Source: Protopterus annectens
Lineage: Eukaryota; Chordata; Ceratodontiformes; Protopteridae
Assembly (NCBI RefSeq): GCF_019279795.1
Contig: NC_056725.1
Span: 1,745,188,689-1,745,252,688, forward strand
DNA length: 64,000 nucleotides
Direction of reading: 5' to 3'
How positions within the stretch are numbered: the first letter of the stretch is position 1; each line of letters begins with the position of its first letter. The notes under the pieces were generated by a model that was given only the letters and a program-made list of their open reading frames with translations, was not told the DNA's origin and ran no database searches. Below, piece after piece: positions 1 through 9,479 of this stretch. The position numbers and the translations under genes are program-made.

Positions 1-489
1 ATCTTTCTTCCACATTGCTCTCGTTTCTGCCTGCAGATCCTGATATTTTATGACTTTGTGTCTCTCTGTACACAAGACACTGTAGTCACTGGGTGTAGCG
101 ATTTCAGTGATCAATGCTACTTTTATCTGCTTTTCATGGACCACTATATCCAGTTTTCTAGCATCTATCTTTTAAACTGTTGGTAATGGGTGAGCCCATG
201 TGATGTAAACTTCATATTTTTCTGTGATGCTTTGTGGCTCATGTTTCCAGTGTGTTTTAGCCACTTCAGTACCGTAATGTTTACACAATCCCCAGTGCAA
301 CAGTCCTGCCACATTATTATGCCTTTCAGTATACAGTCCTTCTGCCATTAGCATGTCACAACCAGCAACGAGGTGTGCAAATGTTTTCAATTTGGTTTTA
401 CAAAACCTACATTTGTCTGTTTTTCCCATATGTTCAATGGACTTTGTAAACCAGCGTGTGGGTAGCCCACTATTTTGGGCTGCCAACAT
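1..489 (-). pseudogene. LINE zinc finger and restriction-like endonuclease domain (partial)
   Basis: The frame from 489 down to a stop near 172 contains CRFC...H...GC, a CX2CX8HX4C zinc finger, followed by YTERHNNV, a block typical of the C-terminus of R2/R4-clade LINE proteins. After the stop at about 169-171 the same frame continues to base 1 with KLDIVV, then EIATPSDYSV and KYQDLQAETRAMW. This looks like the PD-(D/E)XK-like nuclease core, which nicks target DNA for target-primed reverse transcription. The usual K/R-P-D triad reads K-L-D, so one motif residue is altered. With the internal stop, the copy is inactive. The missing end lies beyond base 1. Confidence 0.65.
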
Positions 490-695
490 TAACCTTTTAT
501 CCCTTGGTTTGAATTCGCCTTTCCCTTTCCTTAACCATTAATGCATTTGTTCCTGATCAACAAAAGGTTCTTCCAAAAGTTTTCTTTTCTTGCAACTATA
601 TTTATGTATTTTCCACATTTCTTGCTTTCTCATCTGGTCCTTCACCTTATATTCTTGCCTTTTGTTTTTTGGCATATTCAGTTGCTACCTGATTT

Positions 696-2600
696 TTATC
701 TACTGGTTTTCTGGTTTGATTTCCATTCCCGCTTGATGTCGATATGCTTCTGCTGACTAAGTAGGGAAGCCATCTTAGATTTATTTTCCTCGTGCTTCAA
801 AACTTTCACTACGTTTGGGTCTTGTGAGGTCAGCAGATATGTATGCAATTCCACGATTGTAGATCTATACATGTAATCAGTTTCAAGGAGGCTCATACCT
901 CCTCCAGAATAGGGAATATATAATCTTGGTATGCACTGATTTTTATAAATCATTTGGTGAGCATGAAGCATCCTTGTTTTCCTGTCTAAGCTATCCAACA
1001 CGTTTTGGGGCCAGTCAATCACTCCAAGACTATAAGTTAGGACAGGAAGAGCAAATTGGTTTATAGCTTGGATTTTGTTCCTAGATGTCAATGCTGTTTT
1101 TCAGAATTAATTTAAGTCTTCTAAAGTATTCCTTACTAAGCTTTATTCACATTTGTGCATGTTTTACTGTTGAGCCTTCATCAATTCCCAAATATTTATA
1201 CACTCTCTCCTACTCAAGTTCTCATATCACATACTTGTTCCAAACTGATGTTTTCCTGGTGCTGCAGTTTTCCTGCTTTAAAGGTTGCTTTTGCACATTT
1301 AAGACCAAATGACATTCTTATATCATCTGAAAAAGTTTTGACAACTTGCAGTTGTACTTTCAGTTCCTCATCTGATCAGCTATACAGTTTTAGATCATCA
1401 ACAAAGAGAAGATGAGAAGTTTGTTGTTTTCTAAGAGCCAAATTATAGCTATGACCTAAATTATTATGTAGATAGCTTAATGGGTTAAGGGCGAGGCAGA
1501 ATAGCAGCAGTGACAGAGTCACCCTGGAATATCCCCCTTTGAATTTTTATCCCTGGGATAATAATTTGCCCTTTGTCATAGCTTAATTGCAAAGTAGTCT
1601 GCAACTGTTTCATGGTCACTGTAATGTAGTTGATCAGTGTAGGATGTATCTTATACATTTTTAAGCACTCTTTTATCCACGAATGTGGGATACTATCAAA
1701 TTTTATTTGTATTCAATCCATGCCATGCTTAGATTCTTCCCCTTTTCACAGCTCTCCACTATGACTTTATTTAAGAATAAATGATTGTTCCATATGACTT
1801 TTTTGTATTGCCCTTTTGTTCTACTGCCATAATTGGGTTTTCTTCTAAATGGCTATAAATATAAAGGGTCTATATTAGAAGAACGAAATAACAAAAGAGC
1901 GAACGCTCTTTTGTTGACACGTAAAACCCGAAGTCTGAAAACAGTGAAGTTACGGAACAGCGAATCTCTGTTCCAAAAAAAAAAATCATAAAGACAAAAT
2001 AAAGTGGATTTGGGGGGCTATGCCCCCCCCCCTAATTAAATATACCAACTCAGAAATCGCACCACAGTGGAGAAAACAGCAAAGTCCCGAGAACGGCCCA
2101 GCAATTTTTTTCCCTGGGAAAAAAATCACTGTTCCATAACTTCGCTGTTTTCAGACTTTGGGTTTTACGTGTCGATGAAAGAGCATTCATTCTTTCATCG
2201 CTTTGCCCTTCTAATATAGACCCAAATATAAACACTGTTGGCTTCAATTCCCATGTGTAGTTTATATGTCGTAGGAAGGCAAGTTATTTGTCTATAGTTT
2301 TTAGGATAGCTTGTAGGTTTAGTCTTAAGTAGGAGTATTGTTTTTCCTGTTGTTAGCCAGTTGGTGTCTGTTCAGGGTGCACATATAAATAGTTCTTACC
2401 CATAGCTTAATCTTTGTGCAAAGATGTTAATATTTTAACCAGAAGTTAAGTACTGCATCTGAGCCTGGGGTTTTCCAATTGAAGGCTTTTCTTAACTTTG
2501 TTTCAATATCTCTGGCTGTTACTTCATCCTATTTCATATCCTGTACCTTTGAACTTCTTATTCTTTCTTTTACTTCTTCTATCCATTTAGCATCTTGATT
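696..2600 (-). pseudogene. R4-like LINE reverse transcriptase domain (interrupted)
   Basis: Minus-strand conceptual translation gives RT landmarks in order. KTPGSDAVLNFWLKY lies at about 2445-2530. The catalytic FVDDLKLY block has its FVDDL codons at 1391-1405. Downstream come DDIRMSF-like and AINQFALPVLTYS blocks (about 1091-1000), the usual region after the thumb in R4-type LINEs. Several frameshifts and stops separate these blocks, and a 356-bp MITE interrupts the domain at 1868-2223. The RT would copy the element RNA at a nicked target. The aspartate pair is intact but the gene is not translatable. Confidence 0.6.
1868..2223. mobile_element. MITE with ~95-bp terminal inverted repeats and 9-bp target duplication (Mutator-like)
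   Basis: The ends are inverted copies: left GGGTCTATATTAGAAG and right CTTCTAATATAGACCC. The similarity continues inward for about 95 bp on each side, through ACACGTAAAACCC and GTCTGAAAACAG. The flanks carry an exact 9-bp direct repeat AAATATAAA at 1859-1867 and 2224-2232. Long inverted repeats with a 9-bp duplication fit a Mutator-like non-autonomous element. The left arm has its own palindrome, AACAAAAGAGCG/CGCTCTTTTGTT. The centre has a G run, a C run and no ORF. It sits inside the R4-like LINE and is therefore younger. Confidence 0.75.
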
Positions 2601-3137
2601 ATGTTACACAGGATCTTTATAAATACTTCTCCAAAATGTATCTATTTCTTCTTTTTTGGTGGTCTTTCAATTCCTTTTACCTTGTTTCACAATTCTCTGT
2701 TTAACTTTTTTGGGTCACGGATAAATTGCTTATTTTGCACCTTTCCTTTATATTTATCTGCATATTTTCTAAGTTTTTCCACCTGTGTGGATATTTTTAG
2801 CTTGTTATTTGAGATAGTGCATGATAGATCCTGGTCTGTTCTAATACTATGCATTGCTTTTTTTACTTATATCTTTCTTAGTATTTTTGTTAATCTGTGC
2901 CCTCTTCTATATTCTTCTAACAGTGACACTTCTTGTCTTAATTTCTTTATAGTTTTCCCTGTTCGATGCTTCCATGACGATGTTCAATTTTTCCCCTTCC
3001 TTTCCCTTACTACCCTGTGTTTTTGTGGTAGAATTTCATCAGTTATTAATTTAGCTGCACAGTAATATATCCTGTTTACTTCTGTTATATCGCATGGATT
3101 CTATGGACAGTCCTAATTACTGTGCTCATTTGTTTTA

Positions 3138-4740
3138 TCAAAGTCTGACTTTTTGGGTTTTATTGACCTTCTGCAGTCTATTTCTTTCATTGATTTTAAT
3201 ATGTCTGTCTATCTCTAATAAATCAAGCAACTCTTCTCTTAGCTCATTTTCTTCTAAACTGAGGGCACATTTTATATTTTCCATTTCCTGAAGGCATTTT
3301 ATATAAAGTTCTATAGTATCTTCCTGTGGCATATTCTCTTCAGTTTCATCCTGTGCCATCCGTTGCTCTGTCATATGGGAATTCACTAGCCTCAACATTG
3401 TCTGTGTCAGAGTTTCCACAGTTTCCAGTTCCTTCCCTTGCTGTCCAGCTTCAAGTGAACATTTATACTGGTTTCCTGTGGAAGGCTCCAGAATATCTTC
3501 ATATGGTACCTGACCAATCGCTTCCCATTCCACTGGTTTCCCCTTAATGTGGATATCCATTGCTCTATAATTTTGTGGTGCTTTCTGAATTAGATTTTCT
3601 ACACTGACTCCTTCACTTCGCAGGTACTCCGTAATCTCAGTTTCTATTTCTTTAACTCCTCCATTACTAATCTCCTTTTCTAGTTTTCCTCTTTGCTTTC
3701 TTATTTTTTGTATTGTAAACTTCTCCGTGTCCAGATTCCTTTGCCTGTATTTCTCTTCAAATATCTTTGGTGCTGCTCTTTTTGTAATGGTTAGCTTTGC
3801 TTCCTCCTTTGCATAAATATTACACCATATTAAATCTCTTTTTCTTTCCCATGTCCATATTTCTTCTTCAGATGTCTCCAGATCTTCCTGCTTCTCCTTA
3901 CTCTGTGGACTCACTCCATGTTGCTGTGATGTAACCTGTGTTAGACCTTCTACACCAAATCTTTCATTTCACAGGTAATCCATAACTTCAGTTTCTATTT
4001 CTTTAACTTTTCCATTACTAATCCTCTCTTGTACTTTTCCTCTTTGTTTTCTTATTTTTTGTATTAAAAAAAAATCCATATCCTGCTGCCTCTGCTTGTA
4101 TTTCTCTTCAAATATCTTTTGTGCTGCTCTTTTTGTATTGACTAGTTTTGCTTTCTCATTTGCATAAATATTGCACCACATTAGATCTCTTTTTATTCCC
4201 ATGTCCATATTCTTCTTCAGATGTCTCATGCTCCTCCTGTTTCTCCTTACTTTGGGGACTTGTTCCATCATGCAGTGATGTAACCTGTGTTAGACTTTCT
4301 ACACTAAATCCTTCACTTTACAGGGACTCCATAACTTCAGCTTCTATTTTTTTTACTTCTATTTTACTAATCTTCTCTTCTGCATTCCCTCTTTGTGATA
4401 TTATTTTTTTATTGTGAAACTTTCCATATCTGGATGCCTTTGCCTATATTTCTCTTTGAATATCTTTGGTGCTGCCTTCTTTATATTGACTAATTTGGCT
4501 TTCTGCTTTGCATAAATATTGCACCATATCAAATCTCTCTTTCTTTCCTATGTCCATATTTCTTTCTTATACTTTTCAAAAATCTCTAGGTTTTGTTGTT
4601 TATATTTTCTTACTTCCTCAGATGCTTCTTTTTCCAAACAGATCAATATTTCTTGATCTATATACTGTTTTTCACAAATCTGTTGCATTAATGACGGCAT
4701 CTCTTGTGGAATTATTTTTCTTTCCTCTAATTTCTCTCTT
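3138..4740 (-). pseudogene. N-terminal region of the R4-like LINE with three tandem protein-coding repeats
   Basis: Frames 3914-3138 and 4271-3969, plus a broken third one up to about 4740, encode the same highly charged block: WCNIYA, KRAA.KIFEEKY, IQKIRKQRGK, then ISNG.VKEIETE. The matching DNA starts near 3656, 4008 and 4356, a spacing of about 350 bp, so the block is present three times head to tail. After the third copy the 3914-3138 frame continues for about 160 residues rich in E, Q and K. No catalytic motif is seen. I infer it is the N-terminal part of the LINE protein because it directly precedes the RT. The repeats are divergent and contain stops. Confidence 0.5.
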
Positions 4741-4749
4741 AATCATTTT

Positions 4750-5060
4750 AGGTTCATAGGTTCATAGGTAGGTACCAGGTTATCTGCCCGAGGGCATTTA
4801 TAAACCTAGCCAGAGTATGTCAGCTTTTACAGCCCCATTGATTAATTAACTGATCCTCTGTCAAGCACAACCAATGAAGTGATGTGTATTTTCTGTTACG
4901 CATCCACTCGTCAAGGATTCTCTTGAAGAATGTTAGTGAGGGGCTCTGCCTGATGTAATTTGGAATTTTGTTCCAAAGTATATCTTGTGTCTGGAAATTC
5001 GGGGCTTTTTGCATAGTATTAGCGATACATAATTTCTTTCTTATCCTCAAAAGTCTACTT
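4750..5060 (-). mobile_element. CR1 LINE 3' fragment (copy a)
   Basis: At the 4750 side, which is the 3' end on the minus strand, is the family terminus: two copies of an 8-bp unit (CCTATGAA on the minus strand) next to a GGCTAGG...CCTA.TACC block seen also in the copies at 12.6, 43.1 and 59.9 kb. The frame 5050-4820 encodes the C-terminal tail of the CR1 protein, with DILWNKIPNYIRQSPSL and FKRILDEWM, which aligns with LPILWNRLPIYVKQSSSL and FKKNLDEWM in the 59.9-kb copy. The rest is missing (5' truncation, usual for LINEs). It probably lies inside the R4-like LINE. Confidence 0.7.
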
Positions 5061-5698
5061 TATCCTCTTTATGGCTCTTCTTTGACCTATCAGTTTTTGT
5101 GATTTTTGTGGACTACTACTTCCTTCTACAACATGGGGGGGAGGCATCTTCCCCCTGGGCCTGGCCTGGCCTGGCCCGATTGTAGGAATGTCTCCTTATT
5201 TTGGGGATTCTACACTGTCATCATTTCTAGTCCTGGCACAAGTGTGCCTACCGGGATTGGACACTTTTTTTTTATCCTGGGTCTTGTGCACCCAGCTATC
5301 TTTTACAATTTTTAACCTACTTCTGTTCATGATATATGCTATATAAATAGAGTCTACGTATCAATGTTATCTTGGTGAGATTTTGTGAAAAACAGGGTTC
5401 ATCTTGTGAAGGTGCTCACCATGACTTGAGGATGAATTCCATTTCAGCAATACTGCTCTCCGTTGCTTGCTGACTTATCATCTCTCAATTCAGACCCCTC
5501 TCTTGCAGTAATGTTATGTCCATGTACCCTGAGATAGAAACCACACCATATATGCTATTGTGACCAGTTTTAACACAACACACTGAATATTACATTAGAA
5601 AATATTTGAACTTCTGACACATTCCAAAACCCATCAATTATTAAACATGTTCTCACATATGTTAGCACACTTATAGAAAAAACATCTTGGAACAAAAT
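5061..5698. other. No gene recognised
   Basis: Only a short GGCCT repeat (about 5159-5175) and AT-rich sequence are visible. The first 100-250 bp may be more of the R4-like LINE N-terminus beyond the CR1 insertion. No ORF has recognisable content. Confidence 0.4.
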
Positions 5699-5987
5699 AT
5701 CTAGATGAAGCCAAAGATAATGGGTGACAAAGCCCCCAAAATAGGGACAACTTTTAAATATTGCTCATAAACTTAGAAAGTTGTTAGAATAAAAGGTCTT
5801 GTGTTAACATACATTTTCTGAAGGATATGAAGTCAGAATCTCAAATGCTTGAAATTATTTAGTGAATTCAATCCTCACTGATTTGCACACAAAAATCCAG
5901 AAAACAACAAATTTTATGAGGAACAGACCATAAATATGAGTCAAAAATCTGAGCATTCTGCAAAAATCTGGACAGTTGAGAGGTATG
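5699..5987 (+). repeat. hAT-like non-autonomous repeat, copy 1
   Basis: It shares blocks with 24266-24580 and 63634-63904: AAAATAGGGACA, ATTTTAAATATTG, TTAGAATAAAAGG, TTTTCTGAAGGA and ACCATAAATATGAG. Its right end is GTTGAGAGGTATG, which matches inverted the CATA.CTCTCAAC termini at 24266 and 31032. The left terminus is degraded, so no target duplication could be read. No coding capacity. Confidence 0.55.
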
Positions 5988-6230
5988 CTGCTCACTCTCA
6001 AAGACAGACAAGCAGCATTATACCTTCTGTTCACTCCAATCCCAAAATTTTGTGAGACAACATACCTTGGCTCACCTCACAACCAAAAGAGAAGGGGAAC
6101 AAGGGTCACCTTGAACCCCTATTCTCTGCCCACCAGCCTGACTAGAGGCTATTCCACCTTCCTTCATGCATTCTGACAATGTCCTGTATAGTCAATGCCA
6201 TGTGTAAATTAAACAAATCTTGCCCTACAT

Positions 6231-6235
<5 letters not shown>

Positions 6236-6299
<64 letters not shown>
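6236..6299. repeat. (CA)n microsatellite
   Basis: About 30 uninterrupted CA units. The histidine/threonine reading frame across it is an artefact of the repeat. Confidence 0.95.
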
Positions 6300-6304
<5 letters not shown>

Positions 6305-6510
6305 AGGATCTATGTCATCAGAATCATGATGATTGCTCGACTATTCTCAAACCTAAATCTCTTACAGCCCTTGATGCTCTATGATTGACAAAATGCCTAG
6401 CCCACTCTAAAGTTACAAAGCTAGCCGCCTGCTTCCATATTAACCTTTGAATGATCTCCGATCACACTGTAATCATATGCAGATGTTGTTCGCTTAACTG
6501 TACTAGTTCA

Positions 6511-6700
6511 CTAACTACCCAGGACAACTGTCTTTTTGGGAACCCACCCTAAATCATTCCTCTGTAAATGCACAATTAAAATTTTGGAAACCTTCAATAC
6601 TGCTTTTATCTTTTCAAGCATAGCAAACAACTGATACCATAGCAAACCTCTGAATCCACACCATGCCACCTTCCAATTCACTGTACAAAGACCACAAGAG
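6511..6700 (-). pseudogene. SGNH-hydrolase-like fragment of the Ngaro/DIRS element
   Basis: The minus-strand frame reads GFRGLLWYQLFAMLEK, then KILIVHLQRNDLG. The latter matches the hydrophobic strand plus G-x-N-D-L box of SGNH/GDSL hydrolases that some Ngaro and DIRS-like elements carry after the recombinase. Here the expected glycine is replaced (QRND). The fragment is about 60 residues and its upstream half is cut by the Penelope-like insertion. The hydrolase call rests on one motif and on context. Confidence 0.4.
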
Positions 6701-6974
6701 CCAGCAATTAGTGACTTAAAAATTTTTTTTGTATTCAAAGATACATAACAGCAAAAAAAGACAAACCGGTTTTGGCTGGAAAGAAACACAGCCTTCCTGA
6801 GGAAGGCTGTGTTTCTTTCCAGCCGAAACCGGTTTGTCTTTTTTTGCTGTTATGTATCTTTGAATACAAAAAAAAATTTTTAAGTCACTAATTGCTAGCT
6901 CTTGTGGTCTTTGTACATTTTCAGTTTTTGGAGCCGTGCATTAGCTCTCGTGCAGGGGGACTTTATTTAGTGTT
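6683..6974 (+). mobile_element. Penelope-like element (PLE) terminal hairpin with 15-bp target duplication
   Basis: Bases 6683-6915 form an inverted repeat with arms of about 116 bp and a 3-nt centre (GCCTTCC TGA GGAAGGC). About 58 bp follow on the right only. The exact 15-bp repeat ACCTTCCAATTCACT lies on both sides (6668-6682 and 6975-6989), so the whole unit inserted as one piece into the Ngaro/DIRS element. The right arm begins with a hammerhead-like core. Inverted terminal copies with such cores are known for PLEs; no RT or GIY-YIG coding is left here. Confidence 0.7.
6797..6834 (+). ncRNA. Hammerhead-ribozyme-like motif in PLE (right arm)
   Basis: Core CTGAGGA, one extra A, stem II GGCTG/CAGCC closed by a 10-nt loop, then GAA, the palindrome ACCGGT for stem III and a T at the cleavage position. 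The palindromic stem III suits a dimeric minimal hammerhead as described for PLEs. Stem I is missing because the hairpin junction cuts the upstream side. The left-arm copy has mutations in CTGA and in GAAA. Probably inactive. Confidence 0.5.
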
Positions 6975-7099
6975 ACCTTCCAATTCACTCCCATAAGACT
7001 CAACACATTTCCTCCAGGTTTGATGAGTGATCTCTTCTCTGCCCAGAAAACTAACGAGTTCCTCACTATAATAACAGTGCCATCTGGAAAACAAAACAG

Positions 7100-7881
7100 A
7101 TACAATGTCATCTAAAAACAAACAAAAGATCTAGAAAATGTACTTCATCTTATAGAATCTCAATAAACCCTATATGTCCAACTCCCTCTTCTCTTATTGA
7201 ATTCAATTGGCTTCCCTTCCTCTGCCAGATCAGTTGTTCTACTAATTCTAAATGAATGTGTGGAAAATCTACTGCCTTTTATCCCCTGGGAACCTAGTTC
7301 TTTACACACCATATTGATGATCATTGGTGCCGACAATACTGTACCTTGCATCATTCTAAAAATAATAAGTCATCCTGAACTCCTCTCATATTCCTTAACT
7401 TTTCCATCCAGCCTAATAGACATAGTGCCCTTTCATGCTCTTCCATCATCACCACTGGCCTGGTGTGCCCTACTTTATCCATCTTTGACCTTATTAACCA
7501 AATTAATACTACCTAATCCACCCCACAAACATCCTTCCATTTTAATGAACCTAACACTTCAATCACCCTAAATTCCCCCATATACATGATCGCCACCCAT
7601 GCTGCATAACTGCTAAGTTTGTACAAATCTCCTAACATCACCTGTAAATCCTTTAATGAAATCCTAAGCACCTGTCTGATCAAAGGAAAATGAACATCTT
7701 CATTCTTCTCTCTTAATCTCTCCTGCCCTTTCAACATTCTCGCTACCAACCAACCTGTCAAAGCATCATTCCAGTTACATATGATTGCCGCCACACTCAA
7801 GGCTACCAAATGCACTTTAATTGTTTGAACTGTTTCTCCCAATGACCACCTGTACACTACATAATGCATGACTAACTCCAC
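7100..7881 (-). pseudogene. Tyrosine recombinase domain of the Ngaro/DIRS element
   Basis: The frame 7881-7513 has an alpha-helical N-terminal domain with LKDLQVMLGDL and a segment resembling the first catalytic-arginine region (AAWVAIMYMGEFRVIEVLGSLKW). The frame 7354-7160 has THSFRISRTTDLAEEG, the H-x-x-R box (codons for HSFRI at about 7244-7260), then GSW.YRVY, where the nucleophilic tyrosine is expected. Family knowledge: this enzyme integrates the circular cDNA. The two frames are not contiguous, so the gene is dead. Confidence 0.6.
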
Positions 7882-7985
7882 TGACCATCTCCTCTGCTAT
7901 ACTGGCAATTGATTGGCAAACTTTGAAAAAGCAGTTAATGCAGCGTTGTATGCATTCCAAGCAGATGTGGCCTATGAGTTCTGTA

Positions 7986-8900
7986 TTAGCCATCCTGCTG
8001 TGGATCTCCAATGTCCCATACTTCTTCTGAAATGACTACTAGCCTCTGACTTGCTGTTGGCACCAGTGCCCAAAACCTGGAAAACTGAATCCAAGAAATG
8101 CTATCAGATACCTGGTTAATCCTGCCAGGTACATGCCTAGTGGAAAACATAAAATTGATTATTAAACTCTGCAAACTCATCTTCCATAATACCAACAACA
8201 CTAATGGGGATAAGGTGGTTTTCTTAGCCAACACCTGTACCACAGCTTATTTGTCAGAATAAAACATCACCCTTCTGTTTTCCAGTTTACATTTCCACAG
8301 CACTGTAGCTGTCCAAAGTGGCATAATCGCTAAATATACCACATCCTTTCTCTACTCCTCTGTCCAACCTTCCAGCTACTGAGTCGCAAACTATTCTCCA
8401 ACAAAAAAGGCTCCCATTCCATGTGCCCAAGCTGCATTGGTAAATAAGCTCAACTCCTCTTGTGAAACCCAGTCACTCTTCCAAAATGACACCCCCTTAA
8501 AAAAAATGGAGAAATGATGTCCACAAACTCAAATCTTCTTTGACCACCTTCGTGACTCACACACAGTGATGCTTGCATCTACTACCCATCAGTAAATAGG
8601 CTTTTGACCTACAAAAAGTCCTACCTGGACTGATAGCTCTACAAGCAAAGTTTAGAAACCCTAGTAATTCCATCACCACCCTAATCTTTACCTGGTCACT
8701 TACTTGAAACTGACCAGTCTTTTGCCACAACTTCACCAGCTTATCCTGTGGTAAACAAAACATATCTCATTTTGCATCTAAAGTCAAACCCAGGAATTTC
8801 AAAGCTTTTGTTGGACCTCCCCGCTTGTCAGGTATTAATGGAAACCTAACTCATTGCACATGGCAATGAACTCCCAAAACACTACCTGAGCACCTTCCTT
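7986..8900 (-). pseudogene. RT (C-terminal part) and RNase H of the Ngaro/DIRS element
   Basis: Around 8850-8557 the minus strand reads ALKFLGLTLDAK, then LPQDKLVKLW and ELLGFLNFACRAISPGR. This is the conserved stretch just after the RT palm in vertebrate Ngaro/DIRS proteins. The 8243-7986 frame contains HVPGRINQVSDSIS, matching the H-x-PG-x-N-x-x-D-x-x-S end of the RNase H domain of these elements. The RT palm with the YxDD motif was not found; it would lie above 8900 or is lost. A stop splits TLDAK from the following DMFCLPQ. Confidence 0.6.
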
Positions 8901-8999
8901 ACCCTCTCCAGTTTAACAAAAACCGTTCAAATAGTGAACTGCATTCTGGTTCTCCACCTGCTGCTGGGGTCTATGTCAGAAGACCAAATTTTCAGAAAC

Positions 9000-9175
9000 T
9001 CAAAATTCATATGGTTGAGACCATATGATCAAGTTTCCAAAAACTCGAGCTTCCAAAAAGAAAAATAAATAAAAAAAAATAAAAAAAAACACAAAAAGCA
9101 CACACACCCTGCAAATTATATATACCACCTCCGAGATTGCACTACAGTGGGGAAAATGGTAATTTTCCCAAAACT
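9000..9175. repeat. Fragment related to the Mutator-like MITE at 1.9 kb
   Basis: Bases 9121-9160 match 2041-2080 closely: TATACCA.CTC, GCAC.ACAGTGG and GAAAA are shared. The upstream A-rich stretch also resembles the centre of that MITE. Termini and target duplication are not evident. Confidence 0.3.
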
Positions 9176-9479
9176 CTCTGTAACATGATCCCCATTCAAA
9201 AAATCCTCCTGGAATACAATACTGGTCTGTGCATATTTCTTGAAGACAATGACATATATGACAGTACAAGACTTGTGTAGGTCACAGAGAAGTCAATAAG
9301 TTGTATATAACTATGTAGTCTGCATCATCTAACACTTTTCTGGAGGGTGGCAGACACACATGGTCATTGTTGTAAACTTTGGAAATTTTTTTTATGTATG
9401 ATGGTGGCTTTTTTTTATTTTTCTTTGATATGCAGTAATGATACCAAACAAGGCATCTAGACAAAGAAAGAATAACTTC

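Larger units (their letters stand above)
1..5060 (-). mobile_element. R4/Dong/Rex6-like LINE (restriction-like endonuclease type), decayed, runs off window start
   Basis: Minus-strand reading frames, many times interrupted, give in order an N-terminal charged region (about 4740 to 3138), a reverse transcriptase (about 2600 to 1100) and a zinc finger plus restriction-like endonuclease (489 to 1). The order, a CX2CX8HX4C finger and the absence of an N-terminal APE endonuclease are those of the R2/R4 group; Rex6 is the fish member known to me. It is split by a MITE at 1868-2223 and a CR1 piece at 4750-5060. The 3' end lies outside the window and the true 5' limit is not visible. Clade level is fairly sure; R4 versus a sister clade is not. 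Confidence 0.7.
6511..8950 (-). mobile_element. Ngaro/DIRS-type tyrosine-recombinase retrotransposon, decayed
   Basis: On the minus strand the order is RT thumb region (about 8900-8557), RNase H end (8243-7986), tyrosine recombinase (about 7881-7160) and an SGNH-hydrolase-like segment (about 6700-6511). This combination is known for Ngaro and related DIRS-order elements, which integrate with a tyrosine recombinase rather than an integrase. All segments carry stops or frameshifts. A Penelope-like insertion with a 15-bp duplication (6683-6974) separates recombinase from hydrolase. Termini (split direct or inverted repeats) were not identified. Confidence 0.65.

Noticed and set aside
2595..3065. 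156-codon plus-strand frame
   Set aside because: Phe/Leu-rich shadow of the AT-rich antisense strand of the R4-like LINE; no motif.
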